DNA from: Thermomucor indicae-seudaticae
Lineage: Eukaryota > Mucoromycota > Mucoromycetes > Mucorales > Lichtheimiaceae
NCBI GenBank assembly: GCA_000787465.1
Contig: JSYX01000014.1
Coordinates: 1-46,997, forward strand
Direction: 5' to 3'
DNA length: 46,997 bases
Positions within the stretch are counted from its first letter, which is position 1. Each line of letters starts with the position of its first letter. This document shows, one piece after another, positions 12,247 through 24,390 of the stretch. A model generated the notes under the pieces. It was not told where the DNA came from and ran no database searches. It saw only the letters and a list, made by a program, of their open reading frames with translations. A program made the translations under genes and the position numbers.

Positions 12247-15200
12247 CGAACAAAGGGTCTTTATGGTGATTGAACAAAAAAGTGACAAGTTAGGGACACA
12301 TTTCACGAGATACCAGACAGACCTTTGAGTGACACTTACTATAAGGAAACAGAAAAATAATTGGCGCGATTGGACTGCTGCAATATGCGTCAAGCAATGC
12401 AATAGCAAATCAAAGCATCAATGTAACTTTTTGCATTACCTTTTACAAAAGCCGGACAGAGCGAGAAAGTGAACAAGGAAGATTACGATGTAAAGCAAGA
12501 AGAAGAGAGATCGAAAAGACTTGGGCGCATCCCACGTCCTCTTTGCTTTAAAATAAAAGGCGGGGAAAGAAAGTTGGATGGGTGGCAAAAATGGAAATCG
12601 CGGATGGCCGGAAGGGATAAGGAGACGGTTGGCGAAGTGTACTAACCAGTTTATTTTGCAAAGTTTATTTACGTCTTCTTTTTCTGCAAGGTCTTTTATT
12701 CCCTGTGATTTGCAAAATCGACCAGGCAACCAAGCAACTGGGTTTCCATGGATATTAATGAAGAAGATATGTTATGAGCAACAGTATGTCCAATTACTAT
12801 TACTGTCCTTCTTTTCCATATGACCCCCAGTTGCTCTCCTATTTCTCTATTGCCAATTCCGGATTTCTTTTTTTCTTTTCTTTTTGGTGCCACGGAAACA
12901 AATAAAGAGTGTCGCAAGAGATCCGAGCTTTCCGTCCTCTAAGATGACACAACGGGCCAATGAGACACGCGCAAAAAAAAATGCTTCGCATTTGCCACTC
13001 TTTATTTTGCTAGAAACGGATTAGACCAGGTTTATCAATAGAAAATTTCTGGGAAACATCCGATTTTAACTGTTTCATTTCTTCGTGCTTTCGGGTGAAC
13101 CTTGGATTCCCCCGGGAGCCCCTCCTTGGGCCCCTTGATTAGTGACCAATCAGATTTGTTTACGGAAGGGGCAAGGTTGGGCGTGGCGACGCAAGAACTA
13201 AACAAGTTTTCTGGTCGCGATCGTGATACTCTCAACTGCGGCAAATGCTGATCACTTGCTCTGTTTTTGTTTGTATGTGCTGCAAATATAATGAGGCATT
13301 TAACCTTTTGGAGGATGAGGCACAAATAAATAATAGTAGCACTTTTTCGTTATAATAGAGAACCTCCGTTATAATAGGTGCCCTGATCTCTCCCTTTGTT
13401 CCCTGGACGACAATTACCTTGGTAATAAAATTCGCCACCTCGGAGAAATGCGTCTGAAACGTTTAATCCATTTCTCGGTTACAAAGCCAAACGTCATCCG
13501 CGAACCTTCTTGTTGCTACGGGATCAATCGAGGCACTTTACACAAGCTTTGACAACCCGGAGCTTGTAAATGAAACACTTTAGAGGTTGATCAAGTGACT
13601 AGAATGAAAAGTTGGCTTGTCACATTTACAATCTCCGCATGTCACTGAATGGACTTGGCAAACCTTGTCTTTTATATGTAGAACGCAGTTGTTATAAACA
13701 ACTTGCATTGATCCAGGTAACCCATGATTAATGGTTTTCTGTTAATCACCCTGATCAGAGTTTCGCGCAACATTGGTCCCTTCCCATTGTTCCAGTAGAA
13801 CGGAGTAAGCCAAGGGATTTGTATCACTGGTGAACCACAATGGTAAACTCAGCTTCACTGGAATCGCGAAACCGGAGAAATCCCCCATTTAGGAAAACAA
13901 CATGAAAGGTGGTTATGGGCGCCGCAATGACGAAAGGTGTCTTTTTCTTTCGTGGCGATGAAATGGCGCACTTATAATTTCGGGTATTACATATCGGTAA
14001 CCGGATTGACTATAGTGAGTGAGGCACATTTATTGCCACGTAGTACAGCGAGATCCCATCTTCGCTGATCCGAAGCAAAAAGTGTGTGTAAGGGACAACG
14101 TACTGATCTCATCCGCTGTGGAGAGACCACCCTTATATATGTGTGTGCGTGGGCCAATGACCCCCTGGTGCCAAATCATTGTGATCAATGCATGCTTAAG
14201 ATTCGGATACGCAGAAGCAGCTGCAGGCATTAAATCTGCGAAGGATGATTTGAGAAAGACGGGCCATCGGGATGTATGATTGCTCATGCATGACATGAAC
14301 TCGGTGCGTCCTCGCCAGGTAAAGGAGTTGGATACAATGAGATTTGACCTTTCGCGCAATGTCAAATGTGACGAAATAATACATTACCAAGCGACTAATA
14401 ATGGTACACAGTACTGACACCAAATGATGATCCGGAGATCGGTTGGAAATTCCGCTTCCATCAGCCCTGCGTTCACTGAACAACATCACTCTAACTCGGC
14501 TTCCTTCTATATGCATAGATCCTCGAACGAACTATTATCTACATTTATTCGAGAGCACTTCCCGAAGCTAGAAGTTAAACCGCCTAGAGGAGGCTGACCA
14601 GCTAACAAACAGTAGCGTGCACTGAACAGGATGACGCGGAAACGACCTTCAATTGCAACGCGAATGGTCCACCTGCGAGGACAATACAACCCTCTCAGGT
14701 TCGTTTACCTTGCGGCCTTTACGAAGTTAAAAGACGAGGCTTATTTTGGACTGTAATCAGAAAGTGTGCAGTGAAATCTCAAGGTCTTTTAGTTCCTTGG
14801 GTAAACGCGCTCTGGTGTGATAGCGGTGGTATTACGTTACGTTAAAACTATAGACACCAACTTCACATCGTACTTTATGTATAGCATCCAGAGGAACCTA
14901 TGAAGATATATATAGTTAACGAAAGGCCTACTCTTATTGGTTATCGTCTCACTCAAAGAAACCTTGTGCTAAGATCCTTCTGGCGCAAATGTGAACCGAG
15001 TTACGCCGATGATACATCCGCATCATTCGGATGGCTCCAAAATTCTCCATATTTATAGATTAGTTTCTCCCTTGCGTATGTGGAAGGTTCCTCTGAGTAC
15101 AGCAGTATGTGCCACGGTACGTCATGTTTATTATCCATAGCAATTCCTTTAAGGATCATTTACTGCGCAAACTCCAAACTTGGTTTTGTAATTTTTAGGC

Positions 15201-15580
15201 ATTAATGTCAAATTTATAACTAGCAATGCACACCGTATGCAGCAGCGCTCATAGTTAATGAACTATGACTTTCGCGCGATTAACGGGCCCACAAAGATAC
15301 CCAGAACTACATGAACAAAAATAGTTGTCATCCACCATCACGGAGAAAATGAAATCTCCAAGTCGAGAGTTAGTGGAATACGTTCCAAACTAATCGTTGA
15401 CCTTGTAAAGGCGTCTGATTGGACTCGGAAAGCACTGACATTGTTTTGAACCTTTTTCATGCAGCAGTGTCTTCAATGGCACATGTATTTGAGCACGTCA
15501 CTTGCAGCAAAACAAAAGTTATTAGATGATTCCTTTCAGTCAACATTCTTTTCTTTCACTCGCTCTGCCCGTTTTTCAAT
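12247..15580. other. Long gene-poor region upstream of stuA and the dynein gene
   Basis: About 3.3 kb has no supported coding sequence. The part next to 12246 is presumably the stuA regulatory region. At 13347-13377 the 11-mer CGTTATAATAG occurs twice (13347-13357 and 13367-13377) around AGAACCTC, resembling an end fragment of a pogo/Tigger-like DNA transposon. Pyrimidine-rich tracts occur around 12850-12890. Nothing else is recognisable. Confidence 0.5.
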
Positions 15581-17414
15581 ATGACACATGATAATGACAA
15601 CAATATATGGTCAACCGTTCTTAAAGCTGCAGCTCTCGCTAGACAAGTCCCTACAAAGAACGTCTTGATACTCGGTATTCACTTTTGACTATATGACAGC
15701 ATGGACTGTGGATATAACATATCGGAACAAATAGGCGATGCTGGAACTGGGAAATCGACTTTGGCGCACAATTTGAAACGTGCTTCAAACGCTCCTACAC
15801 CCGAGTCACCGACCGAGTCATCATCCACACTTCTTGGAACAACAACAACAACAACAACAATGGCTAGCACCGGATACACGCAACCAGTGCGAATTGAGTT
15901 AGACGATGAGGCAACAAAGACGTTAGCAATCGGTTATTCGTCCGTCGTTGTTCAGGACGACGAAGAAGGTAAAATAAAGCATTATGGTTCCTTTCAGATG
16001 TCTCGGCGTATTCTTAATCTTGTTCGTCAAGTTTTGATGCGCCTTGGGTTATATCAGCTCGACGCACCTGATCATTTGTCTGCCCTGAGCGCTGCTTTGC
16101 AGCATATGTCGCTAAAAGATATGCTTGCCATCATCATTCTTGATTGGTCTCGACCCTGGGACTTCCTTGATTCCCTGCATCGATGGTTTGCATTATTGAA
16201 CCAATGGAGTAAACAGCGACAAGAGCTTTTGAAAGCACGGGATTTAGGTTCAGTGTCAATGGCAAAAGCAGTTGAAAGACACGCACACAACGATTAACAG
16301 TTCCTCTTTCTTGGCAAATAGTCGAAGAGTACTGGCTTAAATGCTCAGGATCTGACACTTCAACAAAAGACAGTTCGCTGGATATACCAAAGAGTCATGA
16401 ATGCTTGACGACCAACCTTGGGATTCCTGTCATTGTCGTGTGTTGCAAGGTTAAGTAACATGGCCTCGTCGGTTTCCAGCCCAAACCGTGACACAAAATG
16501 TTAAATAATACGAAGCACACATAGAGTGATAGCCAGAAAATGCTCAAGGAGAAGCACAATTACGACGAAGCACAATTTGATTATATTCAACAGACACTCC
16601 GTTGCATCTGTCTGAGCTGTACGTGTCATTGACATGTAAAGAAGGACAATATTCTCAACTAAACATTCTTTTTCTTGCTCCATCACAGACAGTGCGGCTC
16701 TATTTTATACTTCGACATTATTACCACACACTTTTTACAATTTGCGAGAATATGTCCTGCAGCGGTTACTCGGGAGTGTCCATGTGCCAAAACCGCAGTA
16801 CGTGGATCCTCTGCAAGTTGTGATACCAGTCGGTTGGGATACTCGGAACAAGATTGGCTTACTTAATAATGGATTTGACTGCGCCGAAGTGCAGCGAGCG
16901 TGGGAGGAGCAGCAACAGGGCAACCGCACGTCAGTCCACGGTGCTTTGGCTATCTACAGTGAAGCGGTACCTAAGCCTGAAAGCCAGTCGGAGGTGATCT
17001 TCCGACCTGTCGTCACTTGCGAAGATGAGCAAGTATTATATGAGCGCTATTTCGCTTCTCTGAAACCCAAGGCATCACCAAAAGATACAAATGCGGTACT
17101 TATAATCTTGTCCCTCATATGACTCGGTTTCTCACACACGTCTTTTTCTTTATAGCCTCCATTACCAGCACCACCAGCAGTTATTGCCAACAACGTAAAG
17201 GTGAATGTAACATAGTCAAACCAATGTTTCTTTCTATCTCATGAAACTATAGCCACAAGCGTCTATAACGGACCAACAGCAAGTCATCAGCCAATTTTTC
17301 CAGTCATTGCTTATGGTCCATTCTTCTGGATCACCCAGCAGTCGACCGCGCAATGGCTCTGACACTACTAAGATCGCCACAAATCAAATCGCAATTCACC
17401 CCTGTTCTCCTTGA
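15581..17414 (+). CDS. Cytoplasmic dynein light intermediate chain
   Basis: Eight exons: 15581-15674, 15735-15968, 16032-16247, 16322-16449, 16525-16618, 16689-17095, 17156-17200, 17253-17414. They give 459 residues with seven GT-AG introns (52-75 nt). A P-loop (GDAGTGKSTL, residues 32-41) starts in exon 2. Dynein LIC features follow in order: RLGLYQLDAPDHL, the SRPWDFLDSLHRW helix, VIVVCCKSD (the G4-like strand, complete only if exon 5 starts at 16525), the FDYIQQTLR helix and ALFYTSTLLP. The C-terminal FFQSLL corresponds to the conserved FFxxLL effector helix that binds cargo adaptors. A Thr run comes from an (AAC)n repeat at about 15838-15860. The LIC stabilises the dynein heavy chain and links it to adaptors. 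The last 47 coding bases overlap, on the opposite strand, the last coding bases of thymidylate kinase. The cortical dynein anchor homologue lies 1.1 kb downstream. Confidence 0.9.
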
Positions 17415-18257
17415 CCAAAGCAGCCTGAACTGCGTTCCACATGTCTTGTTGCACTTGGTCCATCGATTTTGAAGCATCAATTATCTAATAGGTTGTCCCA
17501 CTTTTAACTTCAACTTCATTCCCGCTTGCTTCATAGTCCGTTTGACTTGCCTGCCAGGATGGATCCTTTATTTTCATAAACTGTTCCCTCACTTTGACTT
17601 GTAATTCTCGGGTCTCGTATCGTTCCAGTCCAAATCCGCCTCTTTCAATAGCCTTTTCGATTGAAAGGTCCAAGAATAATACGAGATCCGGTGTTAACAG
17701 ACCCACATCCGGTTGCTTGCACCATGATAAATCAAGACCCTATCCCTATCTCTTTTAGCCTTTCTATCTCTCGCTTTTCCTTCTTAGAAGGGTCGACAGC
17801 GAACCTTGGCTGATGAAAACGCGACGCCTGAAAACGCATATCGATCGACTACCAAGTGCGTACCTGAATTCAACAGCTCCGCCATAGTGTCACTGTACAC
17901 AGCTCAGTATCATGATTTCCAAGGCACTCTTTACTCCCTTACATGGCCTCCCATCGATTGGCTGAAAACAAGAGATGGATGGCATGATCATTTAGGTGAT
18001 TAGACTTGCGAAGGTACCCGTCGATCATTTGACCTGTCTGTGTCGTCCGATCTATACATTTACACACTTTCAGCATTTGATCGGCGTTACGCACATGGCA
18101 TATCTTCACGTAATTCACCTGGAAACTTCAAGAGCCGAGCAACGTGACCTTCACTCTTTAAGCGATCCACCAGCCGTTCGCATTGCGTAGACTTGCCAGC
18201 TCGATCACAACCTTCTACAACAATCAATAGTCCCCGTTTTACGGTCATCGAAAGCAT
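17368..18257 (-). CDS. Thymidylate kinase (dTMP kinase, CDC8 family)
   Basis: Five exons (18257-18119, 18051-17943, 17892-17805, 17739-17551, 17484-17368) give 213 residues, the usual size. The enzyme phosphorylates dTMP to dTDP for DNA synthesis. The P-loop is EGCDRAGKST (15-24). The DRY motif (VVDRYAFSGVAF) is followed by KGLDLSWCKQPDVGL and PDLVLFLDL. The LID segment contains ERGGFGLERYE. The C-terminus ends LRFDLW, as in homologues. Intron 4 (17485-17550) must be read as GC-AG (CAG|GCAAGT) to join DPSWQ to IIDASKSM; no usable GT donor keeps the frame. Two possible ATGs (18257, 18248) are in frame and I use the first. The gene is convergent with, and overlaps, the dynein light intermediate chain gene. 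Confidence 0.93.
17485..17550 (-). other. GC-AG intron in thymidylate kinase
   Basis: A 66-nt intron with donor CAG|GCAAGT and acceptor ATTAG. Splicing joins Gln to Ile in the conserved SWQ-IID segment. The only GT alternatives would need an intron of about 30 nt or less, or break the frame. Confidence 0.85.
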
Positions 18258-18513
18258 TTGTGCGTTGCTTGAAAAAAGGATGGCTGTAAAAAAGAGAGCT
18301 TTATTGTGTTAGAAGAAAAGAAGAGAAAATCCTGTTTGCATGAATAATAAAAAACTAGAGAGAAAAACCGTATAAGAAAGGCTAGGTATTTGGTGTTTTT
18401 TATACTTGCTTTGCATGCTGATTAAAAAAAAGGGAGACACAAAAAGGTATTTTGACGAGAAACAAAAAAAGATGAATGAACGAATGGAAGGGCAGGTGTG
18501 TTTAGTGTCTTTG

Positions 18514-21500
18514 CTATTGTTGTCGTTGTGGTATCGGTGGGGATCCATTAGCAGTGGTGGTTGTTTGTCGAATGTTTCGTTTACGGTAATAAGGTCGATG
18601 ATGAATATGATCTCTTGCTAATTTGGATACGTGGTGCCTGCCATCGCAACACATTCGGACGTCTTCAATGGGCTCATCTTCTTCAGTGTCATCATCGTCG
18701 TTATTACTAGTGTTGTTGTCCGTAGTGTTGTTTGATCGCCGTGAATAGTCTACAGACGATGACCCCGATCGGAACAGACGCTGAATACTTGACCTTTGCA
18801 GCATCGACGGCCGTCCGCTCGAGGATATCGATCTAGGTATCTTGGCCGCAGAAGCACCATCATTCACGCCAGCGCGGGCTAGTAGGTATGTTAAAGACTC
18901 GAACCAAATGTTATGCCGCGGTAATGAGGAGGCTGTCAACTTGATCACACGATTGCTCGTCTGGATTAACAGGCTCACATTTGGAACACCTGGTGCCGGG
19001 GGTTGGTTGTAATCAGGAACGACCGACACACCTTCGATGAGTGCTGTTTTGAACGTTAGCATTCATTCCATTAAAGGAATCCCTTTTACTTACCGCTCTT
19101 GGCTTTTGTCTCGCTACCTTGCGTGCCTGGCGCTCGGGTACTCCAGTAGAGTGTTCGGGTATAAGGATGGACCCAGAAAAAGCGTCGATGACGATGTTCG
19201 GATAATCCTCCACCTACAGATTTCCGAGTGTACTTCCATAACCATTCACCAATCATGGTCTGTGTGACATTGGCAATATGATTATTCGAGTCACCGTCAT
19301 TGCGTGAAGAAGCCGCATCGAATAGTGCTGTTGAGCGGACAGAACCGCGTGGCTCGGAAGTCGAGATACTCGTTAAGCTGGAAGGTGCACGGATGCTTCG
19401 AACTACTGGTGCCTTGCCCTTGTCCACGTTAGTTGATGCTGATCCAATACTGGAACGCTGTGCAGGTGCAACACGCGATAAGAGATGAGCAGGTGGTGGG
19501 CTGGTCGGACGAGCTGGAGTTGATTCCTCGCTTGCCCGAGCGCTGCTTGACTCAGCTTGCTCCTCAAATCTTGGGACATCAGCCATGTTGGACGTCAGGT
19601 CACAGGTGTGTCGCTTTGTGTCTTCTGATTCGCGGGGCACGCTAGATGGCTCAGACTTTTGGTTCTTGGCCAATGCTTCGGCCACAGCTGCGGCAATCAT
19701 AGCTTCCGTCTGTGCTTTCGTATAGACCTTTGGTTCCTCCTCATCATTATCTTCAGCTTCAGCTGGTTCTTTGTTCAGGTCTTCCAAGTGAGCTGCCGAG
19801 TCTTCAGGCGCATGTTCCTCTTCGGTCTTCTTGGCCACCGCATTATCGACCGACTTGTCTTGGGCTGAGGATTCAGAACCTGGTTTCTCACTTTCACTGG
19901 GACTCCCCCATAGGCCAAAGGCTTTCGCAGCTAATGCTCCAAGACCAAATGCGCCTGCAGCAGCTGCACCATTGGTCTCTTTGGCTGCTGTTGGATTATC
20001 CATGTTCGCTGATACACCGACATCGACACCGAGCAGAGGTTCGCATTGGACACTAGCATGGGCTAAAGCAATATTATCCGACTGAACACCTTGATCAAGA
20101 TAGGAAGGCTGGATGCATTGTGTTTCGGCATCTGACTTGGAGACTTCAATGCTTTGGACAGACTGATCACAGCTTGTCACAGGTGCCACGTTTACGTTGG
20201 GAATGCTATGCTCAGAAAGCTCAGGCTCGCTGTCAGTCTGGACGGCTACTTCTTGTTTCGCCACGGAAGGTTCCGGCTCCGTTTGCGCAGAAATCTCCCG
20301 GGTTGGCAGTTCGTCTGTCTGGACGGATATTTCTTGCTTTGAAACAGCGGGTTCCTCATCAGTTTGGGTTGAAACAGAAACAGCGACGGGTGCGGCAGGA
20401 GCAGCCTTGCTATCAGCCTGCTCTTTGGAACCGTCTTCAGGCTTTCCAGAGAAGGCAGCACTCAACTCATCACCAAGCGTACGGGGCGGGCTACTACCGG
20501 CAGGAGTTGCTGTCCTAGTAGACTTATCGGCAGGCTTCTTACCCTCAAGCTCCGATGACAGCGAAGGGAATACTGCTACATCTTCTTCATCGTCGTATTC
20601 GCTTTCTTCGGATGATGAATTCTCAAACGTGACTCGAGAATCTTTTCGTTTTCGTCGCGTATTATTATCCACATCCGAAGTGTCATCATGCGATTCGGCG
20701 CCTGACTTTGCATGCCGAGCCACTCGAGTCTTTGACACCGGAGCACGTCGCTTCGTCTTCCGTCGCCCTCGAGATGATGATGAAGAAGTTGTGTGTTCGG
20801 GCGTTACACCAGTATCGACCCACAGACGTGGATCATTCCGGAGCTGTTCAATCGTCTCTTGAGATTCAGTCAAGAGCTTTTTGAGTTCGAGTTTTTCCGC
20901 CTTTTCTTTGTGCAAGTTGGATCGCAGGTTGTTCACCATCCGGTGGGCGTGCGCCAACGACGTCTTTAAGGTTTCTACTTCGAGTTGCTGATTACGAGCA
21001 GCTGGCGTCTGTTTTGGCGACGGCGGTGGTGTGGTGCGTGGCGTACCTTCACCTTCTTTTGTGGCCGCTGATCCGGTGTTCGGCGTTTGTTCTTCTCCTC
21101 CTCGAACCTCCGCAGCCGTCGTCGGCTTCAGCTCCGACTGACTATGTTTGGCAATTCTACTCTGCGCCTTTGCAATCGCGAGTTCGGATGATAGTGTCTC
21201 TATCTGCTTTACATAGTCTGATTTTTCACGCTGAAGGCCTGCTGAATGTCGCCGAAGAGCTGCCATATCTTGTTCGTGTCGCTGTTTCATTGCTTCGATC
21301 GTCGCTGAAAGCTTTTCTTCTCGATCTCGCATTTGCTCTATCTCAGTGGTCAGCTGATCCATCGCTTCTGCCATTCGCTTTTGCTCTGCATTAGCTTTAT
21401 TGAGATTTTGCTGTAACTCCGTTACGCTGATGGTCAGCTCCTGCTTTGCAAGTTCCAGGTTCCAAGTCTCCTCCTTGAGTTTTTCTGTCAGAATCGATAA

Positions 21501-22393
21501 CTAAGGATGTCAGAATACGTCTAGTGTTATTACTAATGGTAGTTACCTTCGTTTTCTTCACGCTGACGAAGCTGTTTAGCCATGGACTCAGCGGCTCTTT
21601 CCAGATCCGCCTTCTGGGCCTCAAGGGCTTTCAACTGGTCTTCCTTCTCCTGCAACAAGGCCTGCATCTTTCTGACCTCGACTAGCAGACCCTGACCAAT
21701 CTCCGTAGCAAATTCGATATCAGTGTTTCGGCGATCAGCATTAGGGACTTTGGAGCGACGTTTGGTTGGTGTTGAGCCAGTAGGAGGAGGTGGAAGTGGT
21801 AAAAGGGATGTGGAATCATGCCCATGAGGAGGAGGAAGCATAGTCGAAGTGGATGGACTGGGCAATGGATCCAAACCAGCCGTCCGTTGTCCAAGCAACT
21901 AATGACGCATTTTTTTATAAGTCAAATAGCACGGGCTATAATATCCTTTTTCCCTTACTTTATCCTTCCGATGACCGCTCAGACCGGGTGATAACTGCTG
22001 AAAACCTCGATAATTTGTTAGATCACGTTCAAGATTCCGCAGTTTCTCAAGGGTTGCTGGTGATAAGTCGTCTGACGACGACTCGGATCCCGGGGATTGT
22101 GGGCGTCGTGATGGTTTCTGAGCAGCAACACGAGCGGTCGCTTGCTGCCGCCGATCCATCTCCTGGAGCCTCTCTTTGAGCTGACTGATTTGTCGAGCAA
22201 GCACGCTTTTTCCTATTCCGCTAGTCGAATCCTGCAGCTGCTTTTCCTTTTCTGCGATCTGTTGCTCGAGTTCTCGTCTGAGTTGGTTGGTAACATCGGA
22301 TGCCGACGATGAACAGGATGGGGTTGGCAGCACGGGTGACGGCGTGCGGCCGGTTGGGGTGGATAAGGAGTGTTGGGGGGAAGGCGAACTCAT
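18514..22393 (-). CDS. Mcp5/Num1/ApsA-like cortical dynein anchor with PH domain
   Basis: Four exons (22393-21959, 21898-21547, 21484-19094, 19043-18514) encode 1,235 residues. The N-terminal third is Ser/Pro-rich linkers alternating with long coiled coils (about 30-80, 205-365, 425-480). A basic/acidic disordered region follows. Residues 634-744 contain eight evenly spaced xxQ[T/S/C]x motifs. An Ala/Gly hydrophobic patch lies at about 769-789. A PH domain of the Mcp5 type (about 1005-1117: MIGEWLWKY, HRRFFWVHPYTRTLYW, SALIEGVSVV, IKLTASS, WFESLTYLLAR) is near the C-terminus. Proteins of this architecture sit at the cell cortex through PH-phosphoinositide binding and capture dynein for nuclear migration and spindle positioning. 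The intron 2 acceptor (GACAG at 21489-21485) was chosen because it preserves the coiled-coil frame. The tail after 1120 is low-complexity (Asp/Asn-rich). Confidence 0.9.
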
Positions 22394-24390
22394 AGTAGAT
22401 TGCAATGATGTGGAATTTGAATTGAATTAAGAAGAGGTTGATTGAGTGAAGGGAAAGTGAGAAAAAAAAAGGTACAGGACAAATGCGGGGACTATGAAAT
22501 AGTAATAAATATAAAGTAAAGGAATGCGCGTTTGAGAAATAATGATGCAGTAATCTACTGAGTTGTGAGCGTGTGCATGCAGCGTCGAACTTCTGACAAA
22601 GGGACGTTTGAAAGCGCACACACACGCACACAACGCAGTGCAACAGAAATTTGTTTGATAAAAAAGGTTTCGTCGCCCTCCAAAAAAAATTAGGTGCCTT
22701 ACTTTCCATGTGACCGGAACCTCCCCCTTTGCACCGCACGCAGCACATGTAATCCTGAAACGAATCTCCTATTAGATAGTCAATGTATCAGTGTGAGATT
22801 ACCTGAAGCACAGTGTATGCTGTTGATCAATTTTAGGCAATAAAGGAATAAGTGGGGAAGGGGGGCTGCGAATGAAGCACAAGGGGAATGTGCCCAAGGA
22901 AAATGTAGATAGCAACCAAAGTAAGGGTTCCAGGACAATATAACTGAAGCACAATCAGGATTTGCTGCTCGATTGCATCATTCTTTTTCGGAAGAAAAAG
23001 GTGCCAATGCAGTTTATCCCTGGCAAGATTGGAATGAGCATATTCATATCTACAATGTTGCATTATTGACATTTTTTTCTCCGGGTGTTCACACGTGCAG
23101 CAAGGATATCGGACGACATCACTTGCAGAAGCCCATTGTGAGGTTGCTCAACGTAAATCGGCTGGCTTTATCCAACTGCAATTTGTTGCCTTGCTACAAT
23201 ACATAAAGAAACGCATACGGAGAATGCTCTGTTTCTGAAAAATTAGAAACTCTGCCAACCCACCGTCATTGACAACGTGGCCAATACTCCCGCAGTTCCT
23301 TTGCAAGTTGGCAATGTCCAAACCACATGGGGGGTTTGGGGGCCCTGCATCACTCCTAGCGCGAAAAGGGAAGCGGCAATGTACCACAGCACGGATCATC
23401 GTTTCCTTTCGGTGTGTGGGCCGCGACAGAACAGTTTCTCGGGTCCTCTGTTCTGCCGAAGATGGGATCTTCGTTATGCCGCTGGGTTTATAAATCCATA
23501 GAAACCCATTTCGAGCAATCTCCGGAAATCGGCCCGAACGTGGCGTTATATAAAAGCTGGTTTCAAGACAGGCTTTGATCTGCCATGCAAAAAAGAATAA
23601 AAAAAGAAATCTTAAAGGAGTGGAGCTATAGTTACCAGGTGAGAGAAAAATCTTTTTTTTTCTGCTGCGTTGCATTTGACACGCAAATCTTACATGAGCA
23701 ATGTAATTATCATGGCATGTGTCAGTGCCACAGAGCTATTTTAAACTCTTTGCAGAGTTTTCCCCAGTAACTGTGATCCAAATTGCACTGTTTCCAAACC
23801 CAAAAATAAAGATACGCGATTTGCAGCAAAATAGAAGCAGTATAAAATAGTTACTTGAAAAAGATGGAAGGACGATCCTTAAAGTGAAATTCGATGGCTC
23901 AATTAAGGGATGTGACACAACCTTTTTTTTTTCTTCTGGCGCTCGTCCGCACAAAAATGACGAACCGAACAAAGTGGGACTCCCCCCTCTCTTTGCATTT
24001 TCGCTTTCTTTTTTATTTTTTTCTTCTCTCTCGTCGTTTACTCTTTCCTTTCTTTTCTTTTCTCTCCCTGAAATAAGCACCAAACTCCACTGTCCTGTGT
24101 GGTCATACACTGGCTCTGTGAATTGTCCGCTACATCTTACTTGTGTCTCGTCATCCACTTTGCCGCCATTTTGCCCCAACTTTCCTTTCATTGCTCCGAA
24201 TTCCCCCCGTCTTCGTTCCCTAGTGATTCGCCTCATCGCGCATCATCCTGATCCGCAATTCCAATAGAAAAGTGTAAGTTGCTTATAATACACGCCGTGG
24301 CATGTCTTATTTTCTCAATCGGAACTGGAAAAGAGAGCTCATATGCTCATTTTTTGTTACCCTGCAGATTACGATTTTAATAAAACAACC
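22394..24390. other. Divergent promoter region between cortical anchor and CYRI genes
   Basis: No supported gene. Two 175-codon minus-strand frames (22221-22748 and 23148-23675) have no recognisable domain and low-complexity composition. A CA-rich stretch lies at 22613-22640. Pyrimidine-rich tracts at 23920-24070 precede the CYRI gene. GTAAGT at 24274 and a CCCTGCAG acceptor ending at 24367 could define a 94-nt intron in the CYRI 5' UTR. Confidence 0.45.

Noticed and set aside
16501..16540. Dynein LIC exon 5 starting at AAAATG (16535)
   Set aside because: The earlier acceptor (CACACATAG, exon from 16525) restores the conserved CKSD segment in the same frame.
20197..20862. 221-codon plus-strand frame
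   Set aside because: Exact antisense of the cortical anchor's coding exon; the reverse frame of Ser/Glu-rich codons stays open by chance.
22221..22748. 175-codon open frame on the minus strand upstream of the cortical anchor
   Set aside because: It overlaps the first coding exon of the anchor gene in another frame, is low-complexity and has no domain.
23148..23675. 175-codon minus-strand frame
   Set aside because: No recognisable motif, poor composition, in the promoter region between two divergent genes.
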